Source of the DNA: Pseudoips prasinana
Lineage: Eukaryota; Arthropoda; Insecta; Lepidoptera; Nolidae
Direction: 5' to 3'
NCBI GenBank assembly: GCA_951640165.1
Contig: OX621265.1
Coordinates: 21,217,001-21,281,000 of the forward strand
Length of the DNA: 64,000 bases
Shown: positions 9,801-21,500 of the stretch, in pieces
How positions within the stretch are numbered: position 1 is the first letter of the stretch
Layout of the letters: each line of letters begins with the position of its first letter
The notes under the pieces: model-generated
Databases searched by the model: none
Told to the model about the DNA's origin: nothing
Seen by the model: the letters and a program-made list of their open reading frames with translations, nothing else
Program-made: the position numbers and the translations under genes

Positions 9801-12478
9801 GCGGCACGCAGTAGTTGAGCTCGAGGCGCGCGGCGCGGCCCAGGCGCACGCACACCCGGTACTGTGTGTGTGTGTGTGTGACGTACCGTAGCGACACTAC
9901 AAGAAGTTAGCTCCCACGCCGAACTGTATGCCCGGCGCCGCCACGTCGTGCGGGCGCGCGCGCAGCGGCACGCAGTAGTTGAGCTCGAGGCGCGCGGCGC
10001 GGCCCAGGCGCACGCACACCCGGTACTGTGTGTGTGTGTGTGTGACGTACCGTAGCGACACTACAAGAAGTTAGCTCCCACGCCGAACTGTATGCCCGGC
10101 GCCGCCACGTCGTGCGGGCGCGCGCGCAGCGGCACGCAGTAGTTGAGCTCGAGGCGCGCGGCGCGGCCCAGGCGCACGCACACCCGGTACTGTGTGTGTG
10201 TGTGTGTGACGTACCGTAGCGACACTACAAGAAGTTAGCTCCCACGCCGAACTGTATGCCCGGCGCCGCCACGTCGTGCGGGCGCGCGCGCAGCGGCACG
10301 CAGTAGTTGAGCTCGAGGCGCGCGGCGCGGCCCAGGCGCACGCACACCCGGTACTGTGTGTGTGTGTGTGTGACGTACCGTAGCGACACTACAAGAAGTT
10401 AGCTCCCACGCCGAACTGTATGCCCGGCGCCGCCACGTCGTGCGGGCGCGCGCGCAGCGGCACGCAGTAGTTGAGCTCGAGGCGCGCGGCGCGGCCCAGG
10501 CGCACGCACACCCGGTACTGTGTGTGTGTGTGTGTGACGTACCGTAGCGACACTACAAGAAGTTAGCTCCCACGCCGAACTGTATGCCCGGCGCCGCCAC
10601 GTCGTGCGGGCGCGCGCGCAGCGGCACGCAGTAGTTGAGCTCGAGGCGCGCGGCGCGGCCCAGGCGCACGCACACCCGGTACTGTGTGTGTGTGTGTGTG
10701 ACGTACCGTAGCGACACTACAAGAAGTTAGCTCCCACGCCGAACTGTATGCCCGGCGCCGCCACGTCGTGCGGGCGCGCGCGCAGCGGCACGCAGTAGTT
10801 GAGCTCGAGGCGCGCGGCGCGGCCCAGGCGCACGCACACCCGGTACTGTGTGTGTGTGTGTGTGACGTACCGTAGCGACACTACAAGAAGTTAGCTCCCA
10901 CGCCGAACTGTATGCCCGGCGCCGCCACGTCGTGCGGGCGCGCGCGCAGCGGCACGCAGTAGTTGAGCTCGAGGCGCGCGGCGCGGCCCAGGCGCACGCA
11001 CACCCGGTACTGTGTGTGTGTGTGTGTGACGTACCGTAGCGACACTACAAGAAGTTAGCTCCCACGCCGAACTGTATGCCCGGCGCCGCCACGTCGTGCG
11101 GGCGCGCGCGCAGCGGCACGCAGTAGTTGAGCTCGAGGCGCGCGGCGCGGCCCAGGCGCACGCACACCCGGTACTGTGTGTGTGTGTGTGTGACGTACCG
11201 TAGCGACACTACAAGAAGTTAGCTCCCACGCCGAACTGTATGCCCGGCGCCGCCACGTCGTGCGGGCGCGCGCGCAGCGGCACGCAGTAGTTGAGCTCGA
11301 GGCGCGCGGCGCGGCCCAGGCGCACGCACACCCGGTACTGTGTGTGTGTGTGTGTGACGTACCGTAGCGACACTACAAGAAGTTAGCTCCCACGCCGAAC
11401 TGTATGCCCGGCGCCGCCACGTCGTGCGGGCGCGCGCGCAGCGGCACGCAGTAGTTGAGCTCGAGGCGCGCGGCGCGGCCCAGGCGCACGCACACCCGGT
11501 ACTGTGTGTGTGTGTGTGTGACGTACCGTAGCGACACTACAAGAAGTTAGCTCCCACGCCGAACTGTATGCCCGGCGCCGCCACGTCGTGCGGGCGCGCG
11601 CGCAGCGGCACGCAGTAGTTGAGCTCGAGGCGCGCGGCGCGGCCCAGGCGCACGCACACCCGGTACTGTGTGTGTGTGTGTGTGACGTACCGTAGCGACA
11701 CTACAAGAAGTTAGCTCCCACGCCGAACTGTATGCCCGGCGCCGCCACGTCGTGCGGGCGCGCGCGCAGCGGCACGCAGTAGTTGAGCTCGAGGCGCGCG
11801 GCGCGGCCCAGGCGCACGCACACCCGGTACTGTGTGTGTGTGTGTGTGACGTACCGTAGCGACACTACAAGAAGTTAGCTCCCACGCCGAACTGTATGCC
11901 CGGCGCCGCCACGTCGTGCGGGCGCGCGCGCAGCGGCACGCAGTAGTTGAGCTCGAGGCGCGCGGCGCGGCCCAGGCGCACGCACACCCGGTACTGTGTG
12001 TGTGTGTGTGTGACGTACCGTAGCGACACTACAAGAAGTTAGCTCCCACGCCGAACTGTATGCCCGGCGCCGCCACGTCGTGCGGGCGCGCGCGCAGCGG
12101 CACGCAGTAGTTGAGCTCGAGGCGCGCGGCGCGGCCCAGGCGCACGCACACCCGGTACTGTGTGTGTGTGTGTGTGACGTACCGTAGCGACACTACAAGA
12201 AGTTAGCTCCCACGCCGAACTGTATGCCCGGCGCCGCCACGTCGTGCGGGCGCGCGCGCAGCGGCACGCAGTAGTTGAGCTCGAGGCGCGCGGCGCGGCC
12301 CAGGCGCACGCACACCCGGTACTGTGTGTGTGTGTGTGTGACGTACCGTAGCGACACTACAAGAAGTTAGCTCCCACGCCGAACTGTATGCCCGGCGCCG
12401 CCACGTCGTGCGGGCGCGCGCGCAGCGGCACGCAGTAGTTGAGCTCGAGGCGCGCGGCGCGGCCCAGGCGCACGCACA
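6891..12478 (-). repeat. 164-bp tandem array of the Sam50 terminal coding exon
   Basis: The boundary motif gacgtaccgtag recurs from 6928 to 12340 at exactly 164 bp, 33 intervals, so about 34 units. On the minus strand each unit carries 120 nt encoding Sam50 residues 433-471 with the TAG stop, then 44 nt of 3' UTR containing (CA)9. By eye the units are identical except for one junction base: G instead of C at 7067, 7395 and 7887. The unit length is not divisible by three and no unit except the rightmost has the exon's 5' part or acceptor, so the extra copies cannot be translated as repeats. They lie downstream of the real stop. An assembly artefact cannot be excluded from sequence alone. Confidence 0.97.
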
Positions 12479-12562
12479 GCCCGGCGCCGCACGCCGCGCG
12501 CGCCTCGTCCACGCCGCCCAGCGCGCCTAGGGCTCCCAGCGCCCCCAGCTTACCCGACTGCT
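12357..12562 (-). CDS. Sam50: Sam50 terminal exon 11 (residues 404-471)
   Basis: Acceptor CATTGCAG|AGCAGTC; exon 10 supplies the first base of the split GAG codon. The exon opens with an Ala/Leu/Gly-rich insert ([14 protein letters not shown]), continues [10 protein letters not shown] and ends with the beta-signal QFGVGANFL then TAG at 12359-12357. Residues 433-471 plus the stop are also the first unit of the 164-bp tandem array that continues downstream, so only this copy keeps the full exon and the splice acceptor. Confidence 0.94.
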
Positions 12563-15500
12563 CTGCAATGCAAAGTATTCAGAACTTCTTACTTTGTTAT
12601 CAACCACATTCATATGGAACCATCTCGAATTCATACCCTATCGATTAAAAAAAGAATAATTGAAATCGGTCCACAAACGCCGGAGCAATTACGTAACATG
12701 CAAAACTAAAAAAAAGCGCGAGCAGCACCGTACACTCGATAGAAGTGAGCTTTTTAAATGCTCATCATAAAACGCAATGATAAATATTTAGAACATTTTC
12801 TTTTTTGTGCTTTAAACTCAAACATTCACAGCCTTATAGTTCGTAAACAAGCTTTCGACAAGGTGGACCATAAATTTCTATTAGATAAGGTTACTTATAA
12901 TGGTATCCGTGGCAACCTATTACTTTGTTTCATTACTTACATATTTACTGGTTCACAAAAGGCAGTTGTTAATGGTTTCCAATTTAACCCAATTATTGTC
13001 ACATCTGGTGTAAGGTTGGGCGATGATATATCAATGAAACGCTCTGACTGCTGGATAATAACTCACTCTTTTTTAATAAGTAAACATGCTTTATATTAAT
13101 AGGAAAGGGTGATACATACTTATGTCTAACTTACATACTACACCTCCAACGAAAGGAAAAAAAAATAAAATAATATGACAGTATTATTTTATTTACTTAC
13201 AACTAACATAGTAAATAAATCGCAGTATTATGCACTACAATTGCATGGGTTTTATTAACATCTGAATACATAGTTCTAAATGTTTGTTTTATTTAGATAA
13301 CATTACAATTTACGTAAGCAAGCATATCAATGTTTTGTATAGTTATATTGAGTAAAAGTTAAGTTGAATACAACAATTAATATAAGGTGTAAAATAGTAA
13401 AAATATGTAAAATTGTATATAATAAAAATATAATCATGAATAATATAGCTTAGTCCTATTCTTATGTACTAAATCGGTTTTACCATTATCTTTTAATATT
13501 TCAACATTTGGTGCAACATCTTTGATTACCAAGTATGGTCCATTGTAAACACTTTGAAGTTTAGTACCAGTCTCATTTCGTACAAGTATCAAGTCGTTCT
13601 CCTTATAGGTAATGGGATTACAGGTAGAATCATGTTTCTCTTTTCTTAGTATTTTACTTTGTATTAAATTTTGGTACGCTTCTTTTTGTGATGTTTGGAG
13701 TCTGTACTTCAATTCTAAGGGATAATTGTCATAGTTATAAAGTGGCTCTACTGCATTTTTATTCAAATTGGATGGTATATTACAACGTTTCCCGAATACT
13801 AACTCATACGGCGTAAATTTGGTAGCAGTATGAACAGACGTATTGTAGGCGAAGCACCAGTAGGGTAACCATGTACTCCATGAATTCGAATGGTTATCGG
13901 TTTGTATTCTTAAAAAATTACCTAAATTTTTATGAGTATTCTCTAAAGAGCCTATAGTTTGGTGATGGTATGCAGTAGAGTTAAGAGTAGTTATATTTAA
14001 TAATTTACAAGTTTCCTGGAAAATTGATGATAAAAATTCAGAACCCCTATCAGTCGCGACTCTATCTGGTATCCCAAAACGGAGTATAAAATTATTAACA
14101 AAGTTTTTCGCTATCTCATTTGAACTTTTAGAAAACATAGGATATGCCTCTACGTATTTACTTAATTCGCATTGGATAGTCAGTATATACGAATAGTTGT
14201 AGTCATCCTTATCTAATGGACCTACTACGTCAAGGAAAATTTTTTCCATTGAAGAATTCGCAGTAGTTGTTATTACCATAGGTTCTTTAATATAATGAGA
14301 ATTATGTTTCTGCTTTTGGCACTTCTCACATTTCTTAATAAATTCCTTAACATCGCGTTCAAGACCTGGCCAAAAGTAATATTTCTTGATATTTTTATAC
14401 ATTCGTCTTATACCAGCGTGGCCACTAGTTGGTAGAAGATGAAAATCATTTAATATTACTTTTTGGTCGTCTTTGTTGTCAATTATTTCAACATTGTTTA
14501 ATATACACAATCGCGGTCCGGACCAATTAGTGTAATTCTTAATTTCTTTAATTATTTTTTCTATAAATTCGTCATACATTTTACATCTTATGAAAATTAA
14601 TTCAAGTACATTTATTTTCTCGCAAAAATATCTCAGTTCCCTCACAAAAGCGGCTGGCGTCAGTTCTGATTGGGATACTGGATTTATAAACAAAGTCATT
14701 CTAGATGACGAATAACAAAACACTTTATTCTCTAATTCAATTTCATTAGACTTACGTAAGCTTTTTAGTTTATATTTACCAATAAATTTTAGTTCTACAG
14801 AATTTCTCGGTTTACTATGAATTTCTACAACTTTTGGTTGCGCAGGCCAATCGTCAGTAGGAACCATAGCACTCGGAGAATCCTGAAGGTCTAATTGTTT
14901 TTTACGTTGTGCACGTGTCATAACAGAGATAATGCTTTCATGCATAGTTTTTAAGTCTGTCGATGTAATAGGTAGGCGTGACATTGAGTCAGCTATAATA
15001 TTATCTGATCCTTTTATGTACTTTATGATGAAATCATATTCTTCAAGTAAAAGTCTAAATTTCATGAGACGACTAGAGGGATCTCGCATTGTAAATAAAT
15101 AAATAAGTGGTTTATGATCGGTTTGAATAATAAAAGTCCTACCATATAAATAAGGGCGAAAATGCTTCACAGCCCAAACTATTGCTAACAGCTCTTTTTC
15201 CACTGTGGGGTAGTTAAGTTCAGCTTTATTGAGGTTTCTGCTTGCAAACGCTATAGGTTTATTATTTTCGTTACATAAGACGGCGCCCAATGAATGTTGC
15301 GAAGCATCCGTTTGTAATATAAACTTATGGTCTGTCGAAAAATCCGGATATTGAAGTATGGGAGGTGAAGATATAATAGATTTTAACTTTAAAAATGCAT
15401 TCTGACATTTTTCGTCCCATATAAATGGCGTATTTTTCTTAGTTAAGCGCGTAAGTGGATACGCTATAAACGCAAAATTTTTGATAAATTTCCTATAATA

Positions 15501-18500
15501 GTTCGCAAACGCTACAAATCTTATCAATTCTTCTACATTGTTTGGAACTGGCCAATTGTTCAACGCTTGAATTTTTTGAGGGTCAGGTAGAACACCTTCA
15601 CCGGATATGATATGTCCTAAATATAAAATGTCTTTTTTAAGGAAATTACATTTAAGGGGATTTAATTTTAAATTGACCTGACGTAATCGAGTAAAAACAT
15701 CAATGAGATTTTTAGCGTGTCCTTCTAAGGACTTTCCAAAAACGACAAGGTCATCTAAATAAACTAGGCATTTCTCGAAAGTTAACCCTGACATGGCAAC
15801 AGTCATCATTTTTGAAAATGCATTAGGGCTTGTTTTCAACCCCATAGGCATTCTTGTCATCTGATATTGGCCTGAAACGGAAGCAGTACAATTATTGTCT
15901 GTGTTACTGTTATTTGCAATTTTATATTGACCCGAACAAAATGCTGTATATTTTCGACTTTCGGGGTCAAGGTCACATTGGTAGTACCCGCTAGAAAGGT
16001 CAAGCGTAGAAAAGTATATAGCTCCTGAAAGAGAATCCAAAATTTCGGTTATATTAGGGAGGGGAAATTTATTGTCTTGGATGTTATTGTTTAATTTTCT
16101 GTAGTCAATTACCAATCGCCACTTCCTATTGCCTAAACTATCTATTTTTTTCGGAACCAGTAACAATGGGCTAGACCATTCAGACTGGCATGGCTCAATT
16201 ATGCCTTCTCGTAACATATCACTAATCTGATCATTTACTTCACGTTTTTGGGAATATGGAATTCTATAGGGTTTACTAAATACAGGCTGAGTATTAGGTT
16301 TTAAATTAATTTGGTGTTTATAAATGTTTGTTGTGGTTAACTGGTCTCCTGGTAATAAAAATACATCTGAAAATTTTGCACATATGTTTTCAATAGTTAC
16401 TTGCTCTTCAGCATTCAAATGTTTTAAATTTAATAAGCTAAATAATTTTTTACACGATTCGAATTGACAATTTTACATTGATTAAAACTACACACATTAT
16501 ATTCGCTAACATTCTGTATGGTCGGTTGAATATTGTCAAGGGAAACCTCCTTGTCGCTTGTATTTAAAACCAAAATAGGTATCAAGCCATTTGTAGGCTT
16601 TACTAACGTACTAGCCAGAAATACTTCCTCCTGTAATTCCGAGGAACAAACTAGACATTCTTCTGTAAACGTAGTTTGTATATAATGTATCGATTCTGAT
16701 CTTGGCGGTAAAATAAAACAATGGGAACTCGATCTTAAAGGTAAAATAATGTTATTATTTAGTGTCAAAGTAGAACAATTAAGATTTAAAATAGCATTAA
16801 ATTTGGAAAGAAAATCTTGTCCTAAAATAGCATGTGCCTTACATGGCAAGGAATTAAAAACATAAAACTTATGTTCGAATGAATGACCTGGCGGATCATA
16901 ACAGTTACTAAGTGTTAAATAAACGTATCCGATTGCTTCTATTGAACCGCCTATTCCGTTTATTGTAATGGTCTCTGTATGGAGTGGAATGTTTAATCCA
17001 ACAACATGTTTATATTTAATAGCACAGATGGTTGCGCCGGTGTCTATTAGAAATGAATAGTTATATTTATCTACATATAAATCAATGCAACAAGTACTAT
17101 CGTTTGCACAAATGAAATCATTATTCACGAAAAAATTTGCTTTGTTCCACAGGCGAATTGTCATTAGTGGGTTCATCGTTCAATACACGAATATTTGGAT
17201 ATTGACGTGTCCCTCGATGACCCCTATAATTATTATTGTACCTATTATTATAGTTCGAGTACTTACCTCGGTACGATGTTGACGGACCTCGTACTTGATT
17301 CTCGAAGGCACGACCACGGCCTCGGTAGAACGTAGCACCACGGTGCATGGTTGGTCTGCTAAAGTTATTATATGTAGAAGCACCTCGAAACTGGCGAGTA
17401 GTCCCAGCATTAAAGTTACCTCTGTAATACGTAGGTTTATGATAGTTGTTACGCTTTTTATTATACGTTAAAATATCTCCAGACTGAGACGGCAACGCAA
17501 TTTCCTCATCTACCGCTGCCTGTACCGCGTCCTTCAATGAGTCAAAATTTCGTGCAGCTATTATAGTGCTAAGACGCCTATTGCGCAACCCGTCGGCAAA
17601 ACGTTTGATCGCTTGCTTTTCATTTAAGGGCTGTAAAATTTTTAAATTCTGCGTATTACCGTCGGCTTGCGCGATAGTCAGATCCATGAATATTTCGGTC
17701 AATTCTTTGCCGTAATCATCAATTGATTTTCCATCTTGCCGAACAGATTGTAGTTTATTTTGTAAAGCTACGGAACTCTTTTTAGGTAAAAGAATCGTAC
17801 GCATATCAGCTAATAATGCATCTACGGTTGTATAACTAGTATTAAGTTTCAACTTCGCGGATTGAGAAAGACGACTCTTTAAAACAAAGTTTATCAAATT
17901 TAATTTACATTGTTGACCATTCAAAATAGAACTATAATAGTCAATTCCGTCAATTAATTGTCTCGTTGATGATTCATCGTTCATGACTGGTAACAAACTT
18001 AAAGCTGTTTTTAAATTAAATTCCATTTTGGAGTCCTTTCCGTTATTTGTTGTCATACCAAATGTTTCGCTACTAGACTTATCAGATACACGTACATGTG
18101 ATTTATGACAAAATTCCTTAATCTCTAAATATAATTCTTTAATCCTATCACTATAAGATTTAATTAATGACAAACTTTCGGCACTTAATTCTTTCTTTTC
18201 TATTTGATTTTTTAAACTTGAAAATAAAACGGTGTAACTATTATACGCAACAGTTGCCTCATTGAACTTTTCTTTTAATCGTTCAGGCGTTCTTTTGTCA
18301 TAACTCAACTTAGTTAAATTCTCTTTAATTACTCTTAACTTCTCATATACATTGCTAAGTTCTTGGGCCATAATATGTCATCTTAACTAAAAAGGATAAT
18401 ATACTTAACATACAAATAAAAGTTACATAAATCGGTTACCATTGGGAGACGTACGTTCCTCGTTGAGTTACGTTTATGCGCACAGCAAAGCACAAATTTT

Positions 18501-21500
18501 GTACACACTTTTTAACACTTAGTGGCACTTATTACAGCTCTCAGTTCTTATCCACTCGGTTTTAGCTCGAAATCGTCCATGCACTGGGTAGGCTTTGTTC
18601 TGGCACACGTTGAACATCTGGTTACATCTGAAGCTCCTCGACGCCCGCGCCGGGTAAATGTTCTCCTCAAAGATTGGCGAATGATTTTTTCATCGATCCA
18701 TGCCTCATGGCAATTTTTGTAACATTTGTAAGCAAAATAAATTGCCAATATCAACAGCAAGCCAAGGATTATCATCATAACTATGCTGATCGCCGATAGA
18801 TGAAATTGTAGTTGTTCAGTACTGGCCGAATTTGAAGTCCCAATGCCATTTTGATTGATGATAACATCTTCTCTTTTTGGTGTATTAGAATTGCACATTT
18901 TTGAAGATAAAAAAAAAATGAGTCTTTAATCACGTAATGTAGTCTCAGAACCAAATTCGTAAAATGTCCACATGATGACCGAAGTGCGACCCGATGCCTC
19001 AAATACCAAACATGGCAGGGTCGCCATGTAAGGTTGGGCGATGATATATCAATGAAACGCTCTGACTGCTGGATAATAACTCACTCTTTTTTAATAAGTA
19101 AACATGCTTTATATTAATAGGAAAGGGTGATACATACTTATGTCTAACTTACATACTACACTGGTGTGCCCCAAGGCTTAATAATTGGGCCACTTTTATA
19201 TACTTCATTTACTAATGACGTTAAAACATGTTTCATCCTTTCCCAAATTATAATATACGCCGACGATATAAAAATTTACAAGACATGCGAAACCATACAA
19301 GATTGCCTACTTTTACATGAAGACATAGAGATTCTTTCGTTAGTATAATATTCCATACATAATGACCGGTAGTGCATGGTCATAACTACTGTACTATGGT
19401 ACTAAACTAATTTTAACTTTTTAACAGCATAGCTCTTATGAAAAAGACACAGCATCTTTAGGTGTGAAAGTTTAATTTTGGCGCGAAATAGGAAAAAAAA
19501 GCAAACATTAATGACACGTCCGTCGACTAATGCGCCCGTTGCGCATATTAGTGCGGAGTTTCATTAATTTGATAGTTCTATGCATGCCCTGTTCTTATCA
19601 TACAAAGTATACTAGAGAGAGATATAATAACATTTGAATTAATAGGAGTTCTCCAAGGCTCGCATTTAGGACCGAACTTTATCAACTATCTTACAGACAC
19701 ACTAAATAAACCGCGCTTATTGTACGCCGATGACCTAAAAATATATTCAACTGTAAACAATATTCATGACGCCTTATCTCTTCAGTCAGATCTTGAAATG
19801 GTCAAAGTTTGGGGTCGAAAAAACTGCATGTCTTTGAACGTCTAAAAGTGCTGCGTTATTTCCTTCACTAACAAAAGTAAAAAAGTATTACATAACTACA
19901 ACTTAAAAGGATGCGAGTTAGTAAGAAAGAACTGGGTTAAAGATCTGGGTACATTTTGATAACATGGTTAATAAAAGCCTCAAGCTGCTCGGTTTTAATG
20001 CAGAATAAGCTAGAACCTTCAAATCCTAGTTGTTTATTCTTTATTCCACTTTTATTCGGAGCATCCTTGAATATAATCGCCTTTCTACGCTAACCATAAA
20101 AACCGCAAAAGAAATGCCTACACATAATGTGCCACAGACTTGGCGTTCTGAGACAACTATAATCATTCGCCATCGAGGGAGACGATGGCTGGCCCTCACG
20201 TCATACTCGTGAACGGGTGCTGCTTGCGGTAACTGGTCGAACTGCTGCTGGGGTATTAATTTTTTTTAGGTTGAGATCCTTTTGCGCTAGCCAACTGCTC
20301 GTTGTTTTCAATTCTTTAATTTTAATATACAATTGCTAAATGTAACAATAATAGCTTAGTAACTTGCTATTTAATATTTATTTAAGGATATTAAAAATAT
20401 ATGTGACGAAACAGACCGCACGGACGGACTAATTCAAAATATTTTGTTGCTTTAATAAGCCTGGCCAATGTTTTATTCTAGTTATGCGAAAGTAATCTAG
20501 AAGAAAATACAAGAACATCTGCATTTTTACTTTTTTTATATTCCCAAAGATAGCCGAGATAATAGCAATCAAAGTACGCATTTTCGAGCGATATTATTTT
20601 AAACCGCAAGCGGCGTTCGATCGCGCTGTGACATCACGTGTCCCCTCACGCAGCGCGCCGGCCGGTTTGCGGGTACAAATCTAGGTACTATTCATTTAAT
20701 CACCGCTGCTGGTGGCTCGTACTTGCGATTTTATTACGAGAAAATTATTAGAAAATGCTGTGCAGTGCCCAAGAGTTTTTATTCCAATGTTAACACACCC
20801 AAAAAGTGATTTTAATACATCTATAAATCCTATGATAAGGAAGAAATGGATGACCGCAATACGCAGACAGGATTCAATAGGACTGAAAACTATTGCATTT
20901 TGTTATGAATATTATTTTGATGTCAATAACTATTATATTTATACTTTTCTCATGAAGCACTACGTTATCTATTGGTGCATTTTATAATCAACTTCTGACA
21001 AAGGTAGATAAACTTTTAAGTTTACCTACCTTTTGTTATTTAAGTATTAAACAATTTAATCTTATAAAAAATAGTTTATTGATCCTTCTAAATAAGAGAC
21101 ATTAATATTGTTATTATCTATCAGGAACCTTGACATCAGGATGTTATAATAAATATATAAACCAACCATGTCGTATTTTTTAAATGCGAATAAGTAATGT
21201 TGCCTAATACTGACCTAGATTAAACATGGGATATTTGGAAAAAAAATATAATAACCACGAAATATTTTATCTACTTATACAATATTTCGTTATTATTATC
21301 TACCTTTGACGTTAACCACTAATACTTAATAAGTAAAAATATGTATGTTGCATATAAATGAAGTAAAATTGACTGCAAGTGTTGCGCAGCGGCTAAGACA
21401 GTCGCCGCTGTGTCTCCGAGGTTTGCTTCCCGCGCCGGACAAGTATTTGTGTAACCCGTAAATAGTTTTTCAGTGACTGGATGTAATTTGTGTCCGTCTA

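Larger units (their letters stand above)
13009..19160 (-). mobile_element. Complete Ty3/Gypsy LTR retrotransposon
   Basis: Flanked by identical 134-bp LTRs (13009-13142 and 19027-19160) and a 4-bp target duplication CTGG (13005-13008 and 19161-19164). On the minus strand the order is 5' LTR, primer-binding site, a small membrane-protein ORF, gag, protease, RT-RNase H-integrase, 3' LTR. Gag, protease and pol frames are all open. Identical LTRs and open frames indicate recent insertion and possible activity. No env follows pol. It is nested in LINE A inside Sam50 intron 10, in the same transcriptional direction as Sam50. Confidence 0.95.

Noticed and set aside
6891..12356. Alternative Sam50 C termini spliced to acceptors in each array unit (CACACACAG|TACC)
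   Set aside because: Exon 10 ends in phase 1. Splicing to this site would shift the frame, and all units encode the same peptide anyway.
6891..12478. CRISPR-like or centromeric satellite interpretation of the 164-bp array
   Set aside because: There are no spacers and the unit is clearly the 3' end of Sam50 coding sequence with its stop codon.
12439..12648. Plus-strand 69-codon open frame
   Set aside because: It is the antisense shadow of Sam50's GC-rich terminal exon.
17180..17410. 76-codon frame overlapping gag
   Set aside because: It is the protease reading frame upstream of its stop, antiparallel to nothing and without motifs; the gag frame explains the DNA.
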